Source: CAYSCX01 sp964429575 (lineage in GTDB: Bacteria; Desulfobacterota; Binatia; Binatales; Binataceae). Taken from it: a stretch of 64,000 nucleotides of DNA. Of the stretch, positions 35,465-43,658 are shown in pieces. The translations under genes and the position numbers were made by a program. Within the stretch, counting starts at the first letter, position 1, and the number at the start of each line of letters is the position of its first letter. Where the stretch lies: positions 62,001 to 126,000 of the forward strand of contig CAYSCX010000006.1 of NCBI GenBank assembly GCA_964429575.1. Direction: 5' to 3'. The notes below the pieces were generated by a model. It was not told where the DNA came from. It did not search any database and worked only from the letters and a program-made list of their open reading frames with translations.

Positions 35465-35660
35465 CCCCCGAGTCTCCGACATTCAGCGCTCTCCGCAATG
35501 ACTGGCAATATTCGCTCGTTTGCGCGCGAGTTCCGCGATCACCTGGCACCGGAAAACGCGAACATGCGCACGTGTTGCGACGGTCGCAAAGATTTCTCTC
35601 TGTTGCGGGATCGTCCGGTGCCACGCGACCACGCAGTCAATCGCAAATGATGGGCGAACT
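35465..35660 (+). repeat. tRNA-linked interspersed repeat, copy A
   Basis: This copy starts immediately after tRNA-Ser with CCCCGAGTCTCCGACATT and contains the family blocks CTGGCACCGG, GATTTCTCTCTGTTGCGG and CCGGTGCCACG. Related copies are at 46461-46670 and 50861-51070. It carries no convincing gene. The rest of the gap to 35867 shows nothing I can name. Confidence 0.75.
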
Positions 35661-35867
35661 CGCTCTACCGACGATCGATCAAACGGGGCGACGGCTCCAA
35701 GCCTGCAGCGGCGGTGATGTGTCTCGCGGTCGCGGTGCGCACAACCCCGCGGGCGAGCGTGTGCTTTTACCGACGGCTAGCGTCGATCCCTAGGCGATCC
35801 AGCTTGGAGACGAAAATGGCGATTGCAGGCGATCCAGCATCGCAGTAGCTTCACCGTCGGGTGCTCT

Positions 35868-36473
35868 ATGCGCGTCGCGGCCGCGATTGCAATATGGGCC
35901 ATCTTGGCTGCAACCCTCTCACATGCGGGCGTGTTTAGATCAACTCCAGGCGAGTTGACGCTCGCGTTTCCTGCAGCGGTGCTCGCGCCGCTTGCAATCT
36001 TCCTCGTTCTGTATCGCGCAGCGCCTCGATTCAGGGACTTTGTGCTCACGCTGGACGTACGGCTCCTTGCGGTCATGCAGTCGTGGCGCGTCTTGGGACT
36101 CATGTTTCTGCAGCTCTGCTGGCTGGGTTTGCTGCCAAGATTCTTCGCGTACCCCGCCGGCCTTGGAGACGCTGCAATTGGGATGAGTGCACCGTTTGTC
36201 GCGTCGGCTATAGTCCGCGACCCGACTCGAGCGGCTACGCGAGCCTTTGTCTTTTGGAACCTGCTCGGAATCCTTGACTTCATCGTCGCGCTTACGGCGG
36301 GGACCTTGATGTCGGGCACGTGGCCCCGATTCGTGGGTGATGGTCCGACGACTCGACTCATGCGCGAATTTCCGCTGGCGATGATTCCCACGTTTGCTGT
36401 GCCACTCTTTACGATGCTGCACCTGACCGCAATCTTTCAGGCGCGCACGGCTCATCGCGCTCAAGGAGTTTGA
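35868..36473 (+). CDS. Hypothetical polytopic membrane protein
   Basis: From the ATG at 35868 the protein has 201 residues and about five to six hydrophobic segments: VAAAIAIWAILAATL, FPAAVLAPLAIFLVLY, the VLGLMFLQLCWLGLLP region, and FWNLLGILDFIVALTAG. The loop GMSAPFVASAIVRDP and the C-terminal FAVPLFTMLHLTAIFQ give it a regular inner-membrane layout. I do not recognise a family. It is the first gene inside the block that starts at tRNA-Ser. Confidence 0.65.
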   Translation: MRVAAAIAIWAILAATLSHAGVFRSTPGELTLAFPAAVLAPLAIFLVLYRAAPRFRDFVLTLDVRLLAVMQSWRVLGLMFLQLCWLGLLPRFFAYPAGLGDAAIGMSAPFVASAIVRDPTRAATRAFVFWNLLGILDFIVALTAGTLMSGTWPRFVGDGPTTRLMREFPLAMIPTFAVPLFTMLHLTAIFQARTAHRAQGV

Positions 36474-36653
36474 TGACCACCAGCGTCTGAAGGGTCCGAG
36501 GCCCATTTTAGGTTGAGGGAGGAAGATTCGCGATCGAGATAGCCGCATTTCCGCGGCTTTTCGGGGTGCGCGCCGAGCCCGTTAGTCCGACCCATCCAAT
36601 GTCGAAACGAATTCCAATGGAAAACAAAAACGCTCTGCGAGGAGGATACTAGA

Positions 36654-37163
36654 ATGGCGAACAGGGGTTTTTCTCACATCGGGCTATCGACGCTTGATCT
36701 CGACAAAACGAAAGACTTCTACGAAAACGTCCTCGGCTTCAAAACGGTCAGGTTCGATGAGATCGAGATCAAGGAAGGCGGTCGAATTCGCCACGCCATT
36801 ATGGATGCCGGGCATGATCAGCTTATCGCCTTCATGGAGGCGCGCGACGTGCCGGGAATCCCCAAGGAGTACGACGCTGGGATCAACCGCGGGTTGGGTC
36901 TGCCGAGTGCCTTCTATCATTTCGCGTTCGAGGCCGGTAACGAGGGCGCGCTGGAACAAAAGCGTCTGGAGCTTATCGCCAAGGGCGTCAAAGTGACTGA
37001 CGTGTATGATCACGATTGGGCCAAGTCCATCTACTTCAAAGATCCCAACGGCATCCAGCTGGAATTTTGCTGCTATACGCGTGACCTTCTAAAGGAAGAT
37101 GGCGAGTTGAAAACGCGAATCAAGGCCTCGGTCGCGCAGCTGGGACTCGATCCAGCCAAATAG
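36654..37163 (+). CDS. VOC-family protein (glyoxalase/dioxygenase fold)
   Basis: The 169-residue protein has two VOC half-domains: FSHIGLSTLDLDKTKDFYENVLGF and, later, FYHFAFEAGNEGALEQKRL with YFKDPNGIQLEFCCY. His8, the His in YHFAF and the Glu in LEFCC fall at metal-binding positions of extradiol-dioxygenase-like VOC enzymes, so a metal-dependent oxygenase or lyase activity is possible. It has a strong ribosome site (GAGGAGGATA). It is followed after 89 bp by a carboxymuconolactone-decarboxylase-fold gene, a pairing that suggests a small catabolic operon. Confidence 0.85.
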   Translation: MANRGFSHIGLSTLDLDKTKDFYENVLGFKTVRFDEIEIKEGGRIRHAIMDAGHDQLIAFMEARDVPGIPKEYDAGINRGLGLPSAFYHFAFEAGNEGALEQKRLELIAKGVKVTDVYDHDWAKSIYFKDPNGIQLEFCCYTRDLLKEDGELKTRIKASVAQLGLDPAK

Positions 37164-37252
37164 TTCAAGCACCCGTTCTGGTGCCTTTAGCCGAAGTGTC
37201 GCGATTCCATGGCCGCGGAGATTTGTGCTTCGCGAGCGGCGGAGGGTTCAAA

Positions 37253-37870
37253 ATGGGTAACCGTGTAAAGGAAGTAGGTCTCGCGGAAGCTACACCCGAG
37301 ACCCGGGCAATCTACCAGCGGATATTCGGCGATCGCGATCCCGTCGCGCAGCCAGGCACCGCGACGGGATCGCGAGGAGATTACTGGACCACGCTCGCGC
37401 TGGTGCCTGACATCTTCAAGCTGTCGACCGAGATTGTCTGGGGGCTTCTCGCGCCCGGTCGAAAGCTTGCTCCGGCGCTGCGGGAACTGGCGATCTTACG
37501 CACCGCGATAGTGGGTGACTGCAAATTCGAGTACTCGCAACATCTCAAGGTTTCCCGAATGCCTGAGATGGTCGCGATCCCTGAAGAAAAGCTCGCAGCG
37601 ATCAAGAGCTGGACGACCTCCAACAAGTACACAGCAGCGGAACGCGCGCTCATGGCAGCCACCGACGAGCTCATCGGACGCAACATGGTCGAGGACGCGA
37701 CCTTTGCCGAATTGAAGCGCCACCTGAGCGACGAACAAATCGTGGAGTTGTTCTACGTGATCACAACGTACCGAATGCACGGCATGATGCTACGCGCGCT
37801 ACATCTCGAGTTCGACAACGACACCACCTTGCGAATGCGGGAAGTCCCGGCTCCTGCCGCGAAGGGTTAA
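37253..37870 (+). CDS. Carboxymuconolactone decarboxylase-family (AhpD-fold) protein
   Basis: From the ATG at 37253 (GGAGGGTTCAAA upstream) the protein has 205 residues with the CMD/AhpD helical fold: LAPALRELAILRTAIVGDCKFEYSQHLKV and LSDEQIVELFYVITTYRM. The CxxC redox pair of AhpD is not present; a single Cys lies in the expected helix with SQH following, as in many CMD proteins of aromatic-acid degradation. It follows the VOC gene and may act with it on a ring-cleavage product. The frame upstream to 37181 is not needed. Confidence 0.85.
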   Translation: MGNRVKEVGLAEATPETRAIYQRIFGDRDPVAQPGTATGSRGDYWTTLALVPDIFKLSTEIVWGLLAPGRKLAPALRELAILRTAIVGDCKFEYSQHLKVSRMPEMVAIPEEKLAAIKSWTTSNKYTAAERALMAATDELIGRNMVEDATFAELKRHLSDEQIVELFYVITTYRMHGMMLRALHLEFDNDTTLRMREVPAPAAKG

Positions 37871-37904
37871 GCGAGTTTTTCGGACTGCGTGCCCGGCAGC
37901 GAGG

Positions 37905-38343
37905 CATTCAAACCAATGTGAGCGGTTGTGGTTCCTCAAAACCTGATCCGCGCGAACGGAGACGCAAAGGGTGGCCCGGACGGCTCGCCGTGGCGCCGTA
38001 GGGCGATCTCGGATCCCCATCGCACGAATGCGGCGGGTGTAGGCTGGACCGAATGCACCGTCGCGGTCGCGCAGCAGATACCGGGGCGCCGTGTCCAGTG
38101 GCTCCGCAAAACCTGATCGAAGCGCACGGAGACGCAAATGGGTCGCTCGTACGGCGCGCGGCCGCAGAAATGGCGACGCTCAACGCACGCAAACAAAGCT
38201 GACTGCGGCTACGCTACCGACAAGCAAGCAAGGACGAGAACGCATATCGAAACGCGAGCATGCCGCGAAGGCCGCGGCGGCGAATCGCAAAACTCTAGTC
38301 TTTTCGCGACGTTCGGAGTTCTCAGTAGGCACAACCTCCGCAA
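37905..38343 (-). mobile_element. Internally deleted insertion sequence (same family as 51349-52418)
   Basis: On the minus strand, about 37980-38110 encodes a transposase fragment EPLDTAPRYLLRDRDGAFG and RIRAMGIRDRPTAPR that matches the DDE core of the intact transposase at 51349-52368. Positions about 38305-38343 (TTCGGAGTTCTCAGTAGGCACA) match the IS end at 52395-52418. The middle is missing. A block with AACCTGATC and GGAGACGCAAA occurs at 37941-37970 and again at 38109-38136, so the remnant also holds an internal 168-bp-spaced repeat. Confidence 0.75.
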
Positions 38344-38475
38344 TCATGGCGAGAGGTGTTTCCCATGACGAGCGTGTTTGATCAATCCGGTCGGAACTGA
38401 TCGCTTCACCGCCTCTCGCGTTCTCGATCTCCTTCAAAACCTACAAATTAGCGTGAGAAGGCGTGGTTTGACGTA

Positions 38476-40059
38476 ATGTTGAACAATGTTGTACCCACAG
38501 GCCTGCTCGATCGAGTTTTTCGCCTCGTGACTGCGGTACCTCATCAGAGCGTCGTGATTATCGGCGCCGGTCCCGCCGGCCTCAGCGCCGGCTACGAACT
38601 CGTCCGCGGCGGCCACAAGGTCGTCGTCCTGGAGCAGGACCCGCGCTACGTCGGCGGTCTCGCGCGCACGGTCGAATACCGCGGTTTTCGCTTCGACATC
38701 GGCGGCCATCGGTTCTTCTCCAAGAACCCGGAGATCGAGGCGATGTGGACCGAGCTCATGGGCGAGCGGATGCGTGTGCGGGCGCGCCTTTCGCGCATCC
38801 ATTACCGCGGACGCTTCTTCAAGTACCCGCTCGAACCTTTTGACGCGCTCCGCAATCTCGGCCCGCTCGAAGCGTTTTCGTGCCTGTCGAGCTATCTGGG
38901 CGCTCCCCGCAAATTCGACAAGCCCGCGCGCAGTTTCGAGGATTGGGTGGTGCGCTCGTTCGGACGCCGCCTCTACGAAATCTTCTTCCGCAGCTACACG
39001 GAGAAGGTCTGGGGCATCCCGTGCGGCGACATCAGCGCCGAATGGGCCGCGCAGCGCATCCGCGGCCTCTCGCTCGGATCGATCATCCGCCGCCTGATGC
39101 CGCTGCCGATTCGCGGCGCGGGCGTAATCAAGACCCTGGTCGATCGTTTCCGCTATCCACCGCACGGCCCGGGCGAGGTTTGGGAGCGCGTCGCTTCGAT
39201 CGTCCGCGACGGCGGCGGCGAAATCAGGATGGGCGAGCGGGTGGTCGGCGTCGAACGACGGGCCGGGCGCGTCACTTCGGTCGCCACCGAAAGCAAAGCC
39301 GCCCGAAGCTCGTGGCGCGGCGATCATTTCATTTCCACCATGTCGCTCGCCGACCTGGTGGCCGCACTCGATCCGCCGGCGCCGCGCGAAATCGTCGCAA
39401 GTGCCCGTGCGCTGCGCTTCCGCGATTTCATCACGGTCGCATTGATCCTCGAACGGCCGGCCGTCTTTCCCGACAACTGGATTTACGTCCACGAGCCGGG
39501 CGTGCGCGTCGCGCGCATCCAGAATTTCAAGAACTGGAGTCCGGACATGGTCCCGGATGCGCGCTTCACCATGCTCGGGATGGAGTACTTCTGCTCGCAA
39601 GACGATTCGATGTGGTCAAGCTCGGACCAGGAACTGATCTCGATTGCGGCAGGCGAGCTGGCCGCGCTGGGACTCGCACCGCGCGATTCGGTGGTCGACG
39701 GCACCGTGGTCCGCCAACCCAAGGCCTACCCGGTTTACGATCACGGCTATCGCGCGAACGTCGCGCGCGTGCGATCGTTCATCGAAGATGCGGCGCCCAA
39801 TCTGCAAGTGGCCGGCCGCAACGGGATGCACAAGTACGACAATCAGGACCACGCGATGCTGACCGGCATGATGGCGGCGCGCAATATCATGGGCGAATCG
39901 TTGGACCTCTGGCGCGTCAATTCCGACGCCGAATACCTCGAAGAAGAACCCGACGCCGCCGCCGAGGGCGGCAGAAGTCAGCCCGCCCCGATCCGTCCCA
40001 TGCGTGATGCGATCGAGCTCGAGCAGCTCGACCTCGCCTCTGTTCCGAGTGACAACTGA
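38476..40059 (+). CDS. FAD-dependent amine-oxidase/UDP-galactopyranose mutase-like oxidoreductase
   Basis: The 527-residue protein has an FAD-binding N-terminus VVIIGAGPAGLSAGYELV and the GGLARTVEYRGFRFDIGGHRFFSKN segment found in UDP-galactopyranose mutase and phytoene-desaturase-like flavoproteins. YTEKVWGIPCGDISAEWAAQRIRGL is typical of a subfamily usually found beside glycosyltransferases. The C-terminal FAD contact lies near NGMHKYDNQDHAM. It likely acts on a sugar nucleotide or lipid-linked intermediate. It is followed after 11 bp by a GT2 gene, and four genes (38476-43633) form an apparent operon. Confidence 0.85.
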   Translation: MLNNVVPTGLLDRVFRLVTAVPHQSVVIIGAGPAGLSAGYELVRGGHKVVVLEQDPRYVGGLARTVEYRGFRFDIGGHRFFSKNPEIEAMWTELMGERMRVRARLSRIHYRGRFFKYPLEPFDALRNLGPLEAFSCLSSYLGAPRKFDKPARSFEDWVVRSFGRRLYEIFFRSYTEKVWGIPCGDISAEWAAQRIRGLSLGSIIRRLMPLPIRGAGVIKTLVDRFRYPPHGPGEVWERVASIVRDGGGEIRMGERVVGVERRAGRVTSVATESKAARSSWRGDHFISTMSLADLVAALDPPAPREIVASARALRFRDFITVALILERPAVFPDNWIYVHEPGVRVARIQNFKNWSPDMVPDARFTMLGMEYFCSQDDSMWSSSDQELISIAAGELAALGLAPRDSVVDGTVVRQPKAYPVYDHGYRANVARVRSFIEDAAPNLQVAGRNGMHKYDNQDHAMLTGMMAARNIMGESLDLWRVNSDAEYLEEEPDAAAEGGRSQPAPIRPMRDAIELEQLDLASVPSDN

Positions 40060-40070
40060 GAATCCCCGCA

Positions 40071-41117
40071 ATGCCGCCAGTCGAACAAGATTCCACGGCG
40101 CCCGCTCTGACGGCGGTCGTCCCCGCGCGCAATGCCGCTGCGACGCTCCCGCGATGCCTCGACGCGCTCATCGCTCAGGCTTCCGCAGCGCCGTTCTCTG
40201 TCGAGATCGTCGTCGTCGATGACTTCTCCGAGGACGAAACCGCTGCGATCGCGGGGCGCTACCCGGTTCGTCTGATCCAACTTAGACGCCACCTCGGCGC
40301 GGCCGCCGCGCGCAACCGCGGTGCCGAGGTCGCCCGCGCGCCGCTTCTGTTTTTCCTCGACGCCGATGTCGTCCTCGTTTCCGGCGCACTCGATCGCGCT
40401 TTTTCGGCGATCGCCAATCCGGCCGTCGGCGCGGTAATCGGTTCCTACGACGACGATCCCGCCGAGCCTTCGAACGTCAGCCGCTTTAAAAATCTTGTCC
40501 ATCACTATTTCCACCAGCGCTCGGGCCCCCGTGCCACGACCTTCTGGAGCGGATGCGGCCTAGTGCGGCGAGAAGTCTTCGTGAACGCCGGCGGTTTCGA
40601 CGAAGATCGGTTCACGCTGGAGGATGTCGAGTTGGGCTACCGGATGGCCGCGCAGGGCGTTCGAATCGACCTCGACCCTGGGCTGCAGGTCAAGCACCTC
40701 AAGCGCTGGACGTTTCGATCGCTGCTCGCTACCGATGTGCTGCTTCGTGGGATCCCATGGACGCTGATGTGGCTGGAAGGCCGCCGCCTCCCATCCGGCC
40801 TGAACTTCTCCGCCGACCAACGAATCGCCGCGGTGGTCGCGCTCGCGCTTGCACTCGCGGTTTTCGCGGCGCTGTTCAATCCCGCCGCTTGGCCGCTCTT
40901 GCCCGCGCTGGTCGTGCTCGGCATCTGGATCAATCGCGGCTTGTACCGTTTGTTCTTACGCAAGGGCGGAATCTGGTTCGCCGTAGAGGGCTTCGTCCTT
41001 CAGCAATTCTACTACTTATATTCCCTGTTCAGTTTGGCTGCGGGCGTTTCGATCTTCGCCTGGCGCACTTTTACTCGCCGTTTCGTAGCGATGGTGAGGC
41101 GCGCGGACGCGCACTAG
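40071..41117 (+). CDS. Family 2 glycosyltransferase with C-terminal membrane segments
   Basis: The 348-residue protein has the GT-A fold of GT2: LTAVVPARNAAATLPRCLDAL, VVDDFSEDETA, AAARNRGAEVA and the metal-binding FLDADVVL. The acceptor-side loop FDEDRFTLEDVELGYRM follows. Two or three hydrophobic helices (about residues 255-330) anchor it at the inner membrane. It transfers a sugar to a lipid or glycan acceptor in cell-envelope synthesis. It lies 11 bp after the flavoprotein gene and 10 bp before the Gfo/Idh gene. Confidence 0.92.
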   Translation: MPPVEQDSTAPALTAVVPARNAAATLPRCLDALIAQASAAPFSVEIVVVDDFSEDETAAIAGRYPVRLIQLRRHLGAAAARNRGAEVARAPLLFFLDADVVLVSGALDRAFSAIANPAVGAVIGSYDDDPAEPSNVSRFKNLVHHYFHQRSGPRATTFWSGCGLVRREVFVNAGGFDEDRFTLEDVELGYRMAAQGVRIDLDPGLQVKHLKRWTFRSLLATDVLLRGIPWTLMWLEGRRLPSGLNFSADQRIAAVVALALALAVFAALFNPAAWPLLPALVVLGIWINRGLYRLFLRKGGIWFAVEGFVLQQFYYLYSLFSLAAGVSIFAWRTFTRRFVAMVRRADAH

Positions 41118-41127
41118 GGACGCGGTG

Positions 41128-42177
41128 ATGGCCAAGCTGGGAATAGCGGGTTTCGGCCGGCTCGTACGGGACTACTACGTTCCCGCGATTTCTACATTAC
41201 CAGAAATCGAGGTCGTCGCGGTCGCCGATCCACTCGCGGCCTCCCGCGCCGCTGCATCGAGTCGTTTCCCGGGCGCACGCATCCATTCGGATTCACAAGC
41301 GCTGTTCGAGCAGGTGCGCGTCGACGCGCTTCTCATAGCTTCGCCGCCTTCCACCCATCTGGCCTTGTGGAACGAGGCCGCACGTCGCCAGATTCCGGTG
41401 CTGATGGAGAAGCCGTTCGTGTTGCACGGCGAAATCGCCCGCGCCGCAAGCTCCCCCGAAGCTCGCCCATTGCTGATGCCCAATTTCAATCGGCGCTGGT
41501 GGCCCGCTTACCGCGCGATGCGCGAGTTGTGCGCCGATGGACGCATCGGAGAAATCGAGAGCGCCCGGTTCACTCTGCGCATCAACTTAGCCCCGTGGTG
41601 CACCGTCACAAGTCATCGCCTGGCTCCTGCGGAAGGCGGTCCACTCTATGATCTCGGCAGTTCCCAGCTCGACCTGATCGAGTTTGTGCTCGGCGGAGCG
41701 ATCGAGAGCGTAGGCGCGCGCGCGGGCGATCCCGCAAAGCGCGAGGTCTTTCTCGAAGTCATGCTGACCGGCGGAGTTCGCGTGGAGTGCGAGCTTGCAT
41801 ACGCCACGCGCAATCACGAGAGCATTTCGATTGTCGGCAGCGAAGCCAGCTTGCGCCTGGACAATCCCAACTTCGCGCTCCATCTGGCTGCGCGCGGCAA
41901 GCGCAAGTTACCGCTCCTGCGATGGTTGCAGGATGTTGCCGCTTTCGGTCTGCGCGCCGCTCAGAGAAGCCGCTCGATGCTGCGATACACGATTCGCGCG
42001 GCGCTCGCTGAATTCATCGATGCGCTCACGCTCGGCCGGCCGTTCTCGCCGGGCTTTGACGATGCCGCCCACAACTCGGCGTGCCTTGAAGCCGCGATGA
42101 GGTCGGCTGCGGATTGCAACCCTGTCTTGCTCGAAACGATTGGGCGTGGCACTCGTGTCCTCGAAGCCCAAGCCTAG
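41128..42177 (+). CDS. Gfo/Idh/MocA-family oxidoreductase
   Basis: The 349-residue protein has an N-terminal Rossmann fold (AKLGIAGFGRLVRDYYVP, VAVADPLAASRAAA), the cofactor-adjacent LIASPPSTHLALW and the EKPF motif (LMEKPFVLHG). The C-terminal beta domain follows. Members oxidise or reduce sugars and sugar nucleotides with NAD(P). The ATG at 41128 is preceded by GTG at 41125. The 3' end overlaps the AlkP-type gene by 38 bp, showing tight coupling within the envelope operon. Confidence 0.9.
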   Translation: MAKLGIAGFGRLVRDYYVPAISTLPEIEVVAVADPLAASRAAASSRFPGARIHSDSQALFEQVRVDALLIASPPSTHLALWNEAARRQIPVLMEKPFVLHGEIARAASSPEARPLLMPNFNRRWWPAYRAMRELCADGRIGEIESARFTLRINLAPWCTVTSHRLAPAEGGPLYDLGSSQLDLIEFVLGGAIESVGARAGDPAKREVFLEVMLTGGVRVECELAYATRNHESISIVGSEASLRLDNPNFALHLAARGKRKLPLLRWLQDVAAFGLRAAQRSRSMLRYTIRAALAEFIDALTLGRPFSPGFDDAAHNSACLEAAMRSAADCNPVLLETIGRGTRVLEAQA

Positions 42178-43633
42178 AATCGCGATGCTCGGCTTCGATG
42201 CGGCCGAGTTCAGCTACATCGCGGCGCATCTGCCCTCGCTACCCAATTTTCGACGCGCCCTCTCGGCTGGCGTCTTTCGCCGCCTCGACTCCCCCGCGCA
42301 ATGGATGCCCGGATCGGTCTGGCCCTCGTTCTATACGTCCAGTCCGCCCGGCGAGCACGGGTTTCACCACATCATTCAATGGGACCGCGAAGCGATGCGT
42401 CTGCGGCGCGTCACGGCCGATTGGCTCTATACCGAGCCGTTTTGGCGCGGCCTCGACCATCGCGGCCTGAGGACGATCGCCATCGACGTCCCGATGACTT
42501 TTCCGGCCAGCCGAGGCGCGGGCATCGAGATTAGCGGTTGGGGCGCGCACGATCAGATCGGCGCTTTTGCCGCATGGCCGCGCGAGCTCAAAGTCGAAAT
42601 CAAACGACGCTTCGGCAAGCATCCGATGGGAATCGAGATTCCAGTCGACAAATCGCTGGGCGAACGGATGCGCGCGCGATCCAAGCTGGTCGCCGGCGTC
42701 CGACTCAAGGCCGAGTTGGTCCGCTGGCTGCTTACCACGCGCGATTGGGATTTCTTTATCACCGTGTTCGGCGAGTCCCATCGCGGTGGCCACATACTGT
42801 GGCCCGACGGCGACGAGGGCGATTCGACCATCCCGCCATCCGCCCTGCTCGACGTTTACCTCGCCCTCGACGGCGCGCTCGGCAACATGCTTGCCGCGAT
42901 CGATCTGAATCGGACCACGGTCGTGCTGTTCGCCCTCCACGGCATGGGCTCCAATCTTTCGCAGGAGCATTTCGTCGCTCCGCTGATGGATCGGATAAAC
43001 GTCCGCTTCAGCGACCTGGAGCCCTCGCTCTTCGCGCAGGCCGGCGCGCCGCGCCAGCGCAGCGCGATGCGGTTCCTGCGCAAGCATCTCCCGCCGCGGT
43101 TACAGACGATTGTCGCCAACCTCGTTCCTCAGCACGTTCGCGATGCCGTCGTCGATCGCTCATTTACCTCCGGCTACGACTGGTCTCGTACACCGGGATT
43201 GCCTCTCAGGGCCGACCACAACGGATACATCCGCTTCAACGTCGCCGGGCGGGAGAAGCTCGGGATGCTCGAAGCCGGGGGCGCCGCGCTCTCCCGCTAC
43301 TCGGACCTGGTCCACGATTCGTTCTTGAGCTTGCGCAATGCCGCCGGCGAACCGCTGGTGGACGAAGTCTTCACCGCCGCCGAGCGCTTTCCCGGCGCGC
43401 GCGCCGATCGCCTGCCCGATCTGATTGTCACCTGGAAGGGCCTTGACCCCGCTTCGCACGTTTCGTCATCGCTTGGGGCGCTCGACGCCCGCCTCGACAC
43501 TGGCCGCGGCGGCAATCACCGCGCGGCGGGATTTCAGATCCTGCTCCAGCCGGGCGTCGAGCAAGCTTGCCAAGCGCCGCCGCTCGACGTGACCGACTTC
43601 GCTCCGTCAATCGTACGATTGTTCGATTCGTAA
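42140..43633 (+). CDS. Alkaline-phosphatase-superfamily (nucleotide pyrophosphatase/phosphodiesterase-like) protein
   Basis: The 497-residue protein begins with the metal-site strand PRIAMLGFDAAEFSYI and has SVWPSFYTSSPPGEHGFHHIIQ with the nucleophile-type Ser/Thr, then DVPMTFPASRGAGIEISGWG and DHNGYIRFNVAGRE with a His metal ligand. This is the pattern of AlkP-superfamily phosphodiesterases and phosphoglycerol-type transferases. The start is uncertain: TTG 42140 and GTG 42155 are candidates and the ATG at 42185 would cut into the first strand. It closes the flavoprotein-GT2-Gfo operon and may process a lipid- or sugar-phosphate. Confidence 0.85.
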   Translation: MGVALVSSKPKPRIAMLGFDAAEFSYIAAHLPSLPNFRRALSAGVFRRLDSPAQWMPGSVWPSFYTSSPPGEHGFHHIIQWDREAMRLRRVTADWLYTEPFWRGLDHRGLRTIAIDVPMTFPASRGAGIEISGWGAHDQIGAFAAWPRELKVEIKRRFGKHPMGIEIPVDKSLGERMRARSKLVAGVRLKAELVRWLLTTRDWDFFITVFGESHRGGHILWPDGDEGDSTIPPSALLDVYLALDGALGNMLAAIDLNRTTVVLFALHGMGSNLSQEHFVAPLMDRINVRFSDLEPSLFAQAGAPRQRSAMRFLRKHLPPRLQTIVANLVPQHVRDAVVDRSFTSGYDWSRTPGLPLRADHNGYIRFNVAGREKLGMLEAGGAALSRYSDLVHDSFLSLRNAAGEPLVDEVFTAAERFPGARADRLPDLIVTWKGLDPASHVSSSLGALDARLDTGRGGNHRAAGFQILLQPGVEQACQAPPLDVTDFAPSIVRLFDS

Positions 43634-43658
43634 CCCCGGCGTGCGCCCGTTCGCACGA

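Noticed and set aside
38434..39600. 388-codon minus-strand frame
   Set aside because: Antisense to the flavoprotein gene, which has a clear FAD motif.
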